Positions 21,706-32,821 of a DNA stretch of 41,255 nucleotides are shown here, piece after piece (within the stretch, counting starts at the first letter, position 1; each line of letters opens with the position of its first letter). The notes below the pieces were generated by a model. That model did no database searches. It was not told the DNA's origin and saw only the letters and a program-made list of their open reading frames with translations. The position numbers and the translations under genes were made by a program. Source of the DNA: Isohypsibius dastychi (Eukaryota; Tardigrada; Eutardigrada; Parachela; Isohypsibiidae). The stretch covers positions 1-41,255 of the forward strand of contig JAQIWT010000066.1 of assembly GCA_034696485.1 (NCBI GenBank), read 5' to 3'.

Positions 21706-23840
21706 CTACGTTTTGATCACAAAGTTGACAGTTATATAAGGTGGCAGGTTGTTATGTGGTTCAGATCCTCCGGTCGCGTTCACAAGGTTCCTCTTATTCA
21801 AGACAGCTTCGCCAATCCAACCATACGTGTTGCCATAACCTTTTTGCTCGATGGTGGTCAACTGGGGCGAAGCGAGTTTCTCGTAGAAATGGGTATGACT
21901 GGGCACCTCGCTAACTGAAAGTATATGCTCCGCTTCTCCGCCCAAATTACCAACTTGCCCGCTCGTACCGTTGACCCCGACTGGAAAACGACCGTGAAAG
22001 TTAGGAGTGAAGTTGCCAATGAGGTCACACAGTTCCTTGTGTTTGGTGCAGTTGATTGCTCCTCCATCACATGCCAGCCAACCTTCTGGAATGGTCGCGG
22101 AGAACATCATCTGGATCGTACCGGTTTTCGAAACAGCCTTTTTCGCCACGGTATTGACCGCTTCAGTCATTTCGTTCGCAATTGACGACAGCCTCTGCTG
22201 CATTCGGTGTAGCGCGCTATCAATTCCTAAAGCAAACAAAATAAAATACAAACTCTCAGTGGATGGAAGGTGTACAATAATTTAATATTACATTCCTAAA
22301 ATGGGACCAAAAATTGGAGACATGTAATTTAGTCCAGCATTGTATATATGGTATTAATAACTTTCATTTCAATCAACAGACAAACTCAGTCACCTCCGTT
22401 GCTGATAATAACACAGTGGGTTATGCAACAATACCTGCAAGTGATGTCTCATTGGGTGTTATGGCGATCACGTTGATTCGGTAGCCAGGTTCTGAAGGGC
22501 AAGTCCAAGCCGTGACCTTGACCGTTGCAATCGTTTCATCCGATCTCAATGCCGTCAAGTTCACTCGTTTCATGCGGATAGGTGAGACCACAAACTTGTC
22601 TCCATCCCACAAACTCAATTTTTTCGCGTCATTCACCAACCCCAAAATATTCTCATTTTCCGCCGTGATAAAACTGCTCAGCGCCACAATCGCTTGGTTC
22701 GAAACAACTTTTGTCGACCTTTGTACCCCCTCAGCCAAATTCATCAGCTTGAATTCGTTTCTGATGGCTTCTCTCATTGACGCAGAGCTTTCGTTGTACA
22801 GTTGGTTCAAAGTCGTAGTAATGGCATCTGGTTGTTTAGTCTCATCGTCCCAGAACACTGATTCCCACGCTTTTGCATCGAAGCTAGCAGTTGAGATCAT
22901 CTTTGCTTGAAGTGCAGCCTCTAGCGCTCGAACAATGGATGCTATCTGATTTTGCGAAATAAACTGACATTCGACAGCTTCTCTCTTCACTGCCTCGTTC
23001 GCCACTTCTGTTAGCATTCTTCTTAGGTTATCAGTTGTCATCATCACATGCTCAAAATTCGGCATTTTTTGCTCCAGAGTCGTGAAGAACTCACTTTCCA
23101 CAACATGGTCTTTTTTCACCTCGAGCTTGGTTTCCGAGCTCTGTGGTTGATCCAGTGTGAAACTACACAGTGACATCCTGAACAGCTTGTTCCGGGTTGG
23201 TTTTGATGTCAGTCGCCAGTTGATCGCACTTTGCTTGGTTGAGGCAGTTGACCCGAAATTTGAAGAAGCTTGGCTGGTTGTACAAAGGCTGCCATTTATC
23301 CACGAAAGAATAATCTGCTGTGTGACCAACTGATTTGATGCGAATTTGTTGAATAGGTAGAACACCAACAACTGGCGAAGTGACTCTGGTTTTCGGGAGA
23401 CCTCAGATCGCACGAAATCATCCAGCAGCTCGTCCCACATTAAAACCGAAAAGGTCACTTCATGCTTTTTCGTCAGGCGGTTGAATGAACTCTGGGCTGT
23501 AGTGGGGTCCAGGATTAGTTCGGGAGTGCAAGAATACACGTTTTCATCGAGGGCATAAACGGCGATACGAAAGCTGTTCAGATAGTTGAGGTACATAAAG
23601 AGATCTGGCTTTCCGAGAAATTTTGAAGTGACTGATTCCGTTGTCTGACTTTGCCTAACCAAAAAAATTTATGCGAACCTGAAAAATAAAGGGAGAATAA
23701 TAGGGGGTCTTACGTTCCTGCATCTGCCGATAAATCCTGTACGCAGCGGTACCGTATGCTTCAGGGAAAATCGTATTAAGGTCAGCAGATAAAGCGGTTT
23801 GACTGAGGGTCAATAGAATCAAGAAAGAAATGATCGTCAT
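21706..23840 (-). CDS. secreted protein with C-terminal phage-tail-collar-like domain (614 aa)
   Basis: Three exons: 23714-23840, 22435-23631 and 21706-22226. The first intron's acceptor is a judgement: tag at 23656 gives the wrong phase, while 'ggaatcag' at 23632-23634 keeps it. Residues 1-18 are a signal peptide. Residues about 40-440 are an unrecognised, mostly helical region ('IASIVRALEAALQAKM', 'LRRMLTEVANEAVK'). Residues about 476-614 match the phage tail collar / microcystin-dependent-protein fold: 'IPEGWLACDGG', 'IGNFTPNFHGRFPVG', 'EAEHILSVSEVPSHTH' and the terminal 'PHNNLPPYITVNFVIKT'. In phages this domain joins tail fibre to baseplate. In an animal it could be a trimerising or surface-binding module. 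Introns and a eukaryotic signal peptide argue against contamination. Origin by horizontal transfer is inference. Confidence 0.85.
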
Positions 23841-24540
23841 TTTGTGTGACGGAATCGGTCAAGCTCGAAAAACAGCGTGACAAGCTGGCTGTGCTAGTTT
23901 GCTGGAGTATGGCGGAGCGTTGACTGTCCTAATCTAGAAGAACTGAAATAGAAAAAGATCAAACTGAATAACGTCTTGATGTTGCGATATCGTGATGGTC
24001 AGAAAGGAGGAGCCGAATATCTGAGACAGGACGGTAACGTTTTATCTGCTTGGCACAGTGCATGTGTATACTGTACACCTATCAGGCATCTTTGCCCGCA
24101 CGACACGTACGGAAATTCAATTAACTATATGCCAAAGAAACAAAGGCCATGATTCGTTTACGTGTGGTTTACTCAAATAGACGATGAATGTGGGTCACCC
24201 AGAATTCTCCGAACGGTCTGCTTGGAAGGACTGAGCGTCAGTGTCGCATGCAAAAAATTAATTCGACGTTACGAAGTTCGTTTATGAGTGCTTCCGGACT
24301 AGCTGAGGTTAAAAGTTGATTGCGCCATACTGTGTGCACCTTTTGATATGAACCACATTTTTTGGAATCTATCCACATATCCAGATGATCCGCGTTTCCA
24401 ATAGAACACATAAACTGGGATTGATTATCAAAAAAACTTCGGATTTGCGACCTCTCATGTGTATGCATGTGTATGCTATGATGTAGATTTTAATTCTGAA
24501 CCATCCGAGCTACCGTACCACACCTTGGAGAAAGGAGGCG
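23841..24540. other. intergenic, no gene seen
   Basis: The upstream region of the minus-strand collar-domain gene. No exon, tRNA or clear regulatory motif was recognised. Confidence 0.45.
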
Positions 24541-24970
24541 CATGACTTCTTACGAGCAAACGTGCGTATCCCGAAAGCGCAGAATTAAAAACGGAAAAGT
24601 GGAAAAGGTAGCTTTTTTTGCGCTGATATTTATCTGACTGATGAGATGAGTGTTTTTGGGCTTACAGGCGACTCGGCGTTCACCTACACAAACAGACGGG
24701 GCTCACATTGTAGTGATGCGCTTCAAAGTCGTGCAAGTGCAAAGTAGTCAAGTTCAAAGTCGTGAACCCCGTCAGTCTGCATACGTAAGCCCTGCTGCTC
24801 ACAGCAAAGGACCGTTTAGCTCCCTTCTTCCCTGTTTTACTCCCACAAGCCCAAAAACACCGCCTCATCAGTCACATAAATATCAGCGAAAAAAAGCTAC
24901 CGTTTGCACTTTTCCGTTTTGAAATCTGAGTTTCCGGGTTACGCACGTTTGCTTGTTAGTTCATCAAAAC
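24541..24970. mobile_element. MITE/foldback-like element with about 125-bp inverted arms
   Basis: The segment 24541-24667 is the imperfect reverse complement of 24844-24970. Shared blocks include 'gcaaacgtgcgta', 'aaaacggaaaagtg', 'ggtagcttttttt', 'gctgatattta' and 'gtgtttttgggct'. The central 180 bases contain a further nested pair (gacggggctcac/gtgaaccccgtc). There is no coding capacity, so it fits a non-autonomous DNA element. Target-site duplications were not clear. Confidence 0.75.
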
Positions 24971-25044
24971 GCTTGACACTCTCTCTACAAATTTAGAAAA
25001 ATCACAAAGTTGTGATAGTTTTCATGCGCCAGAAATCCTTTTTC

Positions 25045-26242
25045 TCAGTAGCCACCATGTTTCTCAGTGATGGTCTGATTGATAAAGTCCAGAACGAAAG
25101 AAATCCGTCCGTATACCCCGGGAAAGTTTGGATCTGCACATCCTCTGTAAGAACAATGCCATGAGTCTACTTCATTCTCGAAGAGAAAACAACAATCACT
25201 CACATTCCAAAGGAGGTGACTCCAACCAGCGTCCAAACCTTAGTGGATGGATCTTGACAAACCAGTGGCCCACCCGAATCACCTTCACACCTGCGAAGAG
25301 CTGTTCGAAACTGTATGAGTGCAGTCGATCAAGCAGAAACCTACGTGTCCCTCCCTGGACTTGCTGCGCAGATCATGTCCTGTGTAATTTGAATTGGTGG
25401 ATAAGCTGCAGCATAATTGGCAGTGCACCTCGCTTGATCCAATATTGCTGTTTCTGCTTGCAACAGTACACGGGATGTATTGCCTTCGTTGACAGTTCTT
25501 CCCCATCCGGTAACTTGGCATGATGTTCCAGCTGTCTCCAGGTAGTTGGAGCCCGTATTGAGACAAGCAGGCGCCACTTTTTCACTGAATGTGAGTGGCT
25601 ACAGAAATGTACGGTCATAGTTTGTAGACTGCTGCATTATATCCCAACCTCAGTTAATTTCAGGAGACAAAAGTCATAATAATCCCCAATCTCAAACGAC
25701 ACATGTAGAGGGTGAACAACAACTGAGCTAACATTGAATAACACTCCATCAGCTGGGTCTGTAAGGTTGTGTTCCGCGACAGTTACAAAGACATTAGAAG
25801 GAGGTACAACGTCGCCCTCGATACAGCAATGAGCAGCTGTCATCACCCATTCATTGGTAATCTGTAAGGGTAAGATGATACCGACCTGGTCTCATATACA
25901 GGCAAGCGGAACTTACGATGGTACCACCACAACCGAATCCGGCTGCTGAAACGTAGACTTGCCATGGCCAACTGTTTGGAATAGCCTCGACGCCACCGAC
26001 AACTTTCTGACCTTTGTCAGTTTCTATTCCACTGCGTTCTTCAACCACGCTTTTTCGTTGAGCAATGGATGATATTCCACAAGTGGCTGTTACCACAAGT
26101 ACAAAAAGGGTTATTGGTTCTTAACAGAGTATGTCAAAATCAGTATCTTTCTACCTGTTGCATCAAGCGGGGCGCTGGATACTCCAACGCAAAAGGTGAC
26201 CACAAAGATGGCAGCCATGCAATAACGAGAGTTCTTAGACAT
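25045..26242 (-). CDS. secreted trypsin-like serine protease (303 aa, S1 family)
   Basis: Six exons (26155-26242, 25917-26086, 25649-25861, 25345-25598, 25204-25290, 25045-25144), all in phase. A signal peptide is followed by a short propeptide with one Cys, then the activation site 'GQK|VVGG' near residue 57. The catalytic triad is complete: His97 in 'TAAHC', Asp149 in 'DFCLLKL' (usually DIALL) and Ser247 in 'GDSGGP'. Asp241, six residues before the Ser, is the position-189 equivalent and predicts cleavage after Arg or Lys. Other landmarks are 'SWPWQVYV', 'CQVTGWGRT' and '[11 protein letters not shown]'. The propeptide Cys probably stays linked to the catalytic chain, as in chymotrypsin-like enzymes. 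It should be exported as a zymogen for digestion or an immune/clotting cascade. The choice between these is open. Confidence 0.93.
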
Positions 26243-26327
26243 GGTGAGAGTTCCGGATCAAGATAAAGAAGTTCAAGTGATTGTGAGACTTCACTTGCGA
26301 CAGATTTTATTCACTTTGCAAAGAATC

Positions 26328-26328
<1 letters not shown>

Positions 26329-26361
<33 letters not shown>

Positions 26362-26382
26362 TATTATTATTCATTTATTATT
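26329..26382. repeat. (ATT)n microsatellite
   Basis: About 16 near-perfect TTA/ATT triplets upstream of the trypsin-like gene, interrupted by two TCATTTATT units. Confidence 0.95.
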
Positions 26383-26399
26383 TTCCGTAGTCCGTACAA

Positions 26400-26907
26400 A
26401 ATTCATTGGCAAACTACATTCGCACGATTCTGAAAATGATGCCAAGCTGCTTCCGTAATTATACCGATAAACATTCTATGTGCTGGCGTTGCCGTTATGC
26501 TCTTGTGCAGAGTACGTCTTAAAACAGGGACATCTTCGAGTCTGAGTTGCTAAACCAGCATTCTAGAAAGGTCAGGTCTGGCGGTCTGGCCTACGTGCAC
26601 TGCAAAATGCAAAACACCGCGCTGGTACGCTAGACGTACGTCCACACCACGCACGCAACGTATCACCGTGCGTATGCGAAACGCTCAACAAAGAAAGACG
26701 GCCAATTTCAACGTTTTCCGATTTTCAATTCCAATTTCGGTGCTTCATCTGGCTGCAGTCTTGCTGCGCCATTTCTCCAGCTTCATTTCGTGAGTAGATA
26801 AATTTCTCATCTAAAAGAATGACTTTCGAAACTACTCTGGTATCTTTTCAGCAGCAAAACCAAGCCAGCCAAGCCTGTCTTTTTTGCTGTTCCAAAAAAT
26901 CGGAGGA
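26400..26907. promoter_or_regulatory. divergent upstream region with a probable 5' UTR intron
   Basis: The region lies between the minus-strand trypsin-like gene and the plus-strand brambleberry-like gene. A well-formed intron (gtgagt at 26790 to ttttcag ending at 26851) sits just before the latter's ATG and would be spliced from its 5' untranslated region. No other gene is seen. Confidence 0.45.
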
Positions 26908-29900
26908 ATGAACTTCCTGCTCCTCTGCTCCATACTCATCATCTTCATAGACTTTCCTTCTGTTTTCTCACACCCATTTGACGGAAGTCAGGAAGAGGAA
27001 GTGGATGCATTCCATCTGATCCAAAATGACATCAGCGGAGGAAAGCAGGAATTCGACCGTCTGACTTCTTATTCGAAAATGCCTCAGTATGGACAATGTT
27101 GGACGGACGCTCTGACTAACCTCCAGTCTGGATGCAATAAGTTGACGGAAGAACGGCAAATGCGACTAGCGATGGAGTTTGCCAACTGCTTTTTGGAAAA
27201 GTCTGGATTGAAGACATTTTCATGTGAGGAGGATGTTCCTGTTGGAGAATGCGTCAAGAAAGCGCAGATGGAACCCAACTTCTTCACTTCCTATCTGCAA
27301 TTTTTCACGCACACACAGAGCATTTGCTTTTACTTGTCGTCGGAATTGTTCCAGAAACGCGCTGAAAATCAGGTCGGTTCTTTTTTTTATTCTGTGGCGT
27401 TTAAAGGTCGTGATGCAGGTCGGGCTGGGGGTGTGGTGCTTTTAGCTTCATTCTACCTGGAGTGCACTGTGGGGGGGGGGGGGGGGGGGTAATGGTTCAA
27501 CGCCACTGTTTTCTTGTTTTGGTTGGATTTTGACCGGAAGTGAGAATCGTTTGGAAATTCTCTGGAAATCCGAATCTGATTGCGATTTTGGTATTCACAA
27601 TTCGTTATGATTTTATTAATTTCAGGTGAATAATTTGCTTCGCGCATCGGATTTCGTGACGGATAACTTGAAGAAGTCGGAAAAGTTTCAAGTGAAAGTG
27701 TTGGGTCTACAACAAGCGGCATTGGAGACAACATTGAAGACATCGGATATGCAAGCTGTAATGCATGAATCTCAACAGCAGTCTCTGGCGGTTGCAGAAC
27801 GAGCGCTCATGTCGCAACGAGAAGCTGTGGAACTCAACGAGAAATCCCAACTGGTATCATCTTATTTTCCCAGAATAAACAAATTCCGCAGTTGAATAGA
27901 ATCTTGAGTCTTTTGAAATTTTAGACATTTTGTCAAATTCGGATTGCTGAAATTTCAAAATGTTAGTAACATCTACGAGTAGGAAGACTTGGGCTTGATC
28001 ATCAGTTTTTTGAGCGGAGAATCCGTTTTCGTAGTCATTTTCTCTTCAGCTTTGTTATTTTTTAAGATAATGTTTTTATCTTTCAGGCACTTCAGCGGAG
28101 TTTTTACGAGATGCAGAGTTCTGTGGGCGAAACTCGAGTTTGGGTTGGAGATATCGCAGATCGAATCAGTCGTCTTCAAAGTGTCTTCATCGACGAATTC
28201 ACCGGTTTTTACTCTTGGATGTTTTATTTCGTCTCAACTCTCGCCATATTTCTCCTCACTTCCACATCTCGAACTGCCGGTAATTCTTGACGGAAGTAGA
28301 ACAACATTTAGTTACGACGGTTTTCTGAGTGAATTGCATTTTATGAATTCTGGAAGAACTTCATGGAATTTTATCACATTGTCTTAGTTGTTATGAAATG
28401 AGTTTTGTAAAGCTTGAAATTTGAGTGAAGTAATTTGTTGTTTGGCTTTGAAATACAAGCGAGTTTTGGAATTTGAGTTGTTTCAGAAGCGAAAATGAAA
28501 ATTGTTCAATGGTATAATATCATTCATGAGGAATATAGTTTTTCGTTGTTTGCTCGCTACTTCCGGTTGATTATTTGTGCTTTCTAGGTGCGAGAATATG
28601 GTTGTTCATTCTAATTGGCTCGACATTTTTCATCGAACGTTTCCTAAATCAAACTCGGATTGCGTCTTTTGAGAATGATCCCGATGGAATGCCGGATGCG
28701 GCTATGATTAAGGAATACATCCAGAGAGATTGCCGGTTGATTCGTCAGTCCTTTTGGGCTATTTCGGTGGGAGTTCTGGTTTATTTTGCCTTCACCTTCA
28801 AAGATTTTAATCTGGAAAATGCGCGGAGGATGAAGGAGATCATGATGGAGTTACAGTACCTGCGAGCCTTACTCCCCCAAAGTATGTTTTCAAATCAATT
28901 GTCTGTGAGAAAGATTTATAAAATTGAGACTTTCTACTTCTTGAAACTATTGTTTTTAATAAGGTATTTCCTATTGCATTTTTCGATTATATCTGAAGCA
29001 TTAAAATCAAATCTAGAACTATTCCATTTTTAGGGAAATTTTTTTGATTTGAATTTTTGTTTTGACTTTAAATAATTTATTTCTTTAGGTGTATTGAAAC
29101 GAGCGGAAACGCCAAGTTTGGAGGAAACTACAATCGGAATGGACGGTGTTGATGCTCCTCCGTCCACCAGAAGTATGTATCGCCGCAAAAGCCTTTCTCG
29201 AGCCCCACTCTCCCCTCATCCAATCGCAACATCATCCCGAAATGGATCAGCCATGTCATCCAACTCTTCAACTTCAATTCCACGTCGCAGCATCACACCT
29301 TCACGAAATTTCGCTTCTGTCAATGAGAGTTCACGAAATTTGACGCCGGTTCCCGAAGACTCGGAGGAAAACGGTAAAATTTACTGCAATTACATCTGTT
29401 TTTATAAAGTGATTTCGAATTTAGGTGATTTCGGATTTGAGTAATTAATGACATGTGTCAGTTTTAAATGATGCTGTGCGATTATGTTTCGGAACTTCAA
29501 CAGCGACTCTGATGATTTTTGATGATTACTATTTTTGGAAGAAAGTTGTTTGTTGATTAATTGAGTTGACTCGTTTTCAGTTGGTCTGTTTTGTCTTGAT
29601 CGGTCACTTGATTGATTTTTGTGTCTTTTGCAGGAAAGAGTGTGAAGTCGACGCCCAGCCGCAAGGGAACGTCTCCATACAATCTGCGCTCAGGCTCTTC
29701 ATCCCGTGAGCCGGAAAATAATAATCTGGTCAATCGCCTGATTCGACAGTTCAGTGTGGATCGCGAGAAAACACCTGAGCAGTCAACACGTGAAATGGTT
29801 GAACGTCTTGCTGAAATCACCAATCGAACTCGCGATGCCATTTTTGCTCGCGATAATGTCGATGCTTCTCCATCTTCCGAATCAGATTGTGAGTTCATTT

Positions 29901-29941
29901 TCTTTGTAAATTGTGGATTGTTATTTGATCTTTCATTTTAG
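26908..29941 (+). CDS. brambleberry/KAR5/GEX1-like nuclear-fusion membrane protein (about 590 aa)
   Basis: Exons 26908-27372, 27626-27853, 28087-28279, 28588-28881, 29089-29373 and 29634-29941, with consistent phases. A signal peptide ('MNFLLLCSILIIFIDF') leads into the cysteine-rich lumenal domain typical of this family: 'CWTDALTNLQSGC', 'LAMEFANCFLEKSG', 'SICFYLSSELFQK'. A coiled-coil stretch follows in exons 2-3, then 'FYSWMFYFVSTLAIFLL' and 'IWLFILIGSTFFIERFL' as paired membrane segments, a third near 'FWAISVGVLVYFAFTF', and a Ser/Arg-rich tail ('RRSITPSRNFASV'). Brambleberry is needed for fusion of nuclear envelopes, including karyomere or pronuclear membranes in early embryos. At the end, a donor (T|gtgagt, 29889) and an acceptor (tttag) give a TAG across the junction. 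Reading straight on adds 17 codons to TAG at 29939-29941. A C or G homopolymer (27471-27489) lies in the first intron. Confidence 0.88.
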
Positions 29942-31912
29942 AGAAGAATGAAAATGAGTCATCCTGCGCGGTTGCATACAGTCTCTGGCCGTCCCCGATT
30001 TTGGATGATATTTCAAGTGTATTTTTAGTTCCTTTTTCTGAATCTCTGTGCTTTGTCACTTTTCAGTCTTTTTTGGATGTTTGAACCGAGCTAGATAATG
30101 TGTGCCTTTTTTCTATCGAGCTTGATTCTCATAAAAAACTGGTGACTTACTCCACAGATCTTTGATACCACGTTTGATACTGTACATAGATGTGTAGATC
30201 TGATTGACTGTTTACTTTACTTACAAGCATTCCGAGGAACCACGCCATCCACCATGGACATGATACCGGTAATTCCAACGGTCTGAAAACCCGACCTTCG
30301 GCGCGACTTTTGATGGTTGATGCATAAAAGACCAAAATGAGATCAAACCTCGTAGGAGGTATACTGAGCAGTTTCCGGTCAACATCGACAAAACCATACG
30401 GTGTGAATATTTTGGCACTGCTCATAATGGGCCTGCGTGAGTAGATGATACTGGTTTCTCAGAAACTAGCAGACTCGAAACTGTTATCAAATTTCGCTTG
30501 TGCATTGTATCAGTCTTCCCTGCAAGAGCGTAACCATCAGTCCACTTCGAATACCCTAAACAGTTGAAACTTTCCTGGGAAATCCAAAAAAAGAAGATGC
30601 TCATTGAATTATTGAAAGTTGGCTGATCACGGGAATGTGTGACCAATTGGTAAACTAATTCGGTCGAGCCGGTCAAACCATAAGATCGAGACCGGGCAGC
30701 CAAAACTGATAGGAACTTATACCGTATATGTTGCTGGTTCTGGTTACTGTGAGTGGTTCCTCACCAGCAGGAATCGTCCGATGGGCTCGTTAAAGTAAGT
30801 GGGGTAGTCTTTCTTCTCATTATATGGTGTTTGCTATTACGGTGCGGTTTGTGGTGGTGGGAAGAATGCTAACCCGACTGGGAACTGAATGATAGCCAGT
30901 CGCCGTTTGAGGAACTGCCTGTGCAGTGCAGCTAAACTCGCCTTCATCGTCAGTTTCCTATGTTGTGAACGCGAGGATGTTGAACACACGCTTCATACCA
31001 AAACTGAAGGGAACTGCGGACGATGTAGCGGTACGGAAGGTGGAATGAATACCGCAAAGCTGCACTGAAAATATATTGTCCAATTCCTAAATTTTGTTGA
31101 CCCGAATTATCATGTTTTATCAGAATCCCCCTCTCTCTTCGTGTAGCTGACATGAATAGGTGAAATCTCTTTGCTTTCTTTCCCTTTGACACGTGGTACT
31201 GTTACGTGTTACAGTGTGTAGGCTTGCTAGTGCAGCGCAGCTACAACAAGCTCTTCAAAACAGAAATTCGTCGCCAAAGAGTCATCACCAAATACCTATA
31301 CAAACATAACATAGAAGAATCTGTTTGTGACCGCGGTGCATTCAATATTTGCTTCTAGCTTCAACAATTGGCTGACCTGCACGCCACACATCGCTTTAAC
31401 CGACGAAACTGGGCGAAGAGATAACTGCAATCTCGTACCAGGAAAGACTTTTCGCAAACAGAAGGTTATCATTACACACACACAAACACAAAGCCACGGG
31501 ACCTCTGACCGAATCAAATATAGGTAGGGTCGGCTTCAGAGAACCTTTTTCACCGAGGCATTACCAAAGGTAGTGCAGTTGCAGCTTCAGATTTCGGAAA
31601 AAGCTTATTGTTCACAGGTATAATCAACTATTTTTACTCGCTGTCTCCATGCTTTCGATGTTTTCTTATAGAAGCGCCTGGGCAAGAGAACCCTGAATTC
31701 ACTGTGACGGATCGTCTCGGAGTCTGCGTGGAATTCCGGATATCAAGTTTATGCGGGGAACCTAGTTTTGGCTTACCGAGTGCAGTTGGTTGAAGCAAAC
31801 GGCATTAAAAAGAGGTTAATTCTAGGTGAGTTTATTCATTAGCCTGGGGTTTTTGGTAATAATAATAAATCTTTCACCGATCCGATTACCTCCGGTTTTT
31901 AATTTGCAGGAC
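29942..31912. other. intergenic stretch with a possible receptor-exon relic
   Basis: About 2 kb without a complete gene. On the minus strand, about 30600-30705 begins at a usable acceptor (cctatcag) and encodes 'LAARSRSYGLTGSTELVYQL'. This resembles the segment of ANF-receptor domains that follows the 'ILL' end seen at 8349. No flanking exon could be joined to it, so it is noted only as a possible fragment. Plus-strand sequence at 31608-31840 looks like spliced 5' untranslated exons of the next gene (acceptor ttatag near 31672, donor gtgagt near 31826). Confidence 0.35.
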
Positions 31913-32467
31913 ATGGGGAATGCCAAAACGAAAGCGAACGTGAACGTTGATGTTCTGGGAATATGGAAGAAAGTCGAAGGTTATTTTCTTGTCAACCGTC
32001 GACGAGAATCCTGGGTCAAGAACGCTCGCGATGCCGTGTTTCACGAGCTGGGGGAAAGCTACAATGTCTTGGTGTTCAACTTGAGCCAAAAGTACGAGTG
32101 GACGCTCAAGGAGGGTGTGGTTTTCTATCGAGGAGTCAGATTTGGCAATGATTTGTATGGCATTTGGGGATTTGAAAGCGGTGAATTTGACAATCTAGGA
32201 GACAGTGGATTCGACAACTGGGCATTCGAAGGAAAGTGGAAACGAAGTCAGAAGGACGGAAAGCATGTGTCGTTTCAAATACCAGAGGAGTTGGAGTATC
32301 ATATAGTACCATATGCAGCATTAACTAGCGACATCTTGCCTAATCTGGCTAGGCGATATGGATGTACGGAAGATGACATCCTGGGCTGGAACAAAATCAG
32401 TATGGCGGAAGTTCTGCCGATTGGAACTAAACTTCGAATTCGAGACTTCTATCAAGTTGTGATTTAA
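31913..32467 (+). CDS. LysM-domain protein without signal peptide (184 aa)
   Basis: The coding part is a single exon following an acceptor (aatttgcag) four bases before the ATG. The N-terminus MGNAKT has Gly2 and a Thr at position 6, compatible with N-myristoylation. Residues about 1-125 are rich in aromatic residues and unrecognised ('KYEWTLKEGVVFYRGVRFG', 'LYGIWGFESGEF'). Residues about 128-178 match a LysM module: 'YHIVPYAALTSDILPNLARR' followed by 'YGCTEDDILGWNKI' and 'LPIGTKLRIRD'. LysM binds N-acetylglucosamine polymers in chitin or peptidoglycan. In animals, intracellular LysM proteins also occur with less clear ligands. No signal peptide is visible, so a cytosolic or membrane-tethered role is likely. 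The upstream non-coding exons suggest an alternative start is possible but none fits in frame. Confidence 0.75.
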   Translation: MGNAKTKANVNVDVLGIWKKVEGYFLVNRRRESWVKNARDAVFHELGESYNVLVFNLSQKYEWTLKEGVVFYRGVRFGNDLYGIWGFESGEFDNLGDSGFDNWAFEGKWKRSQKDGKHVSFQIPEELEYHIVPYAALTSDILPNLARRYGCTEDDILGWNKISMAEVLPIGTKLRIRDFYQVVI

Positions 32468-32642
32468 CAATAAGAGATCCCTCGACAGTAATACGTTTCT
32501 TGGTCAGAGACTCTTTCTATTATTGTGTCGTATCTTATATAACATTTCGCTATTTTGTAATGAATTCGGCTTGAAACTGGATCCAGAAATTTATGAGAAA
32601 CTTTTTCATTCGAAACTGCGCTGTTCGTCATCACATTTCAGA

Positions 32643-32648
32643 AATAAA
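32643..32648 (+). terminator. AATAAA poly(A) signal after the LysM gene
   Basis: Canonical hexamer 175 bases beyond the TAA stop of the LysM protein, and upstream of the convergent gene that ends at 32822. Confidence 0.5.
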
Positions 32649-32821
32649 CTAGCTGTATTTGTGACGCTGGGATATTTCGTAAGAGGTCTTCAAATATCGG
32701 AACAGAACCAGAAGCAAGTCATTTCTGGGTAATTGTCCGCGAAACTGAAGAATCAGCTAAACCAGTGTTTTGAAAATATTCTTTCAGAATCTAGATCTAC
32801 ATTACTGGACGTGAATTTGTG

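Noticed and set aside
30147-30705. Possible second receptor gene on the minus strand
   Set aside because: Only one segment resembles an ANF-receptor exon; neighbouring frames do not join and show no other motif, so it is mentioned only as a possible relic.
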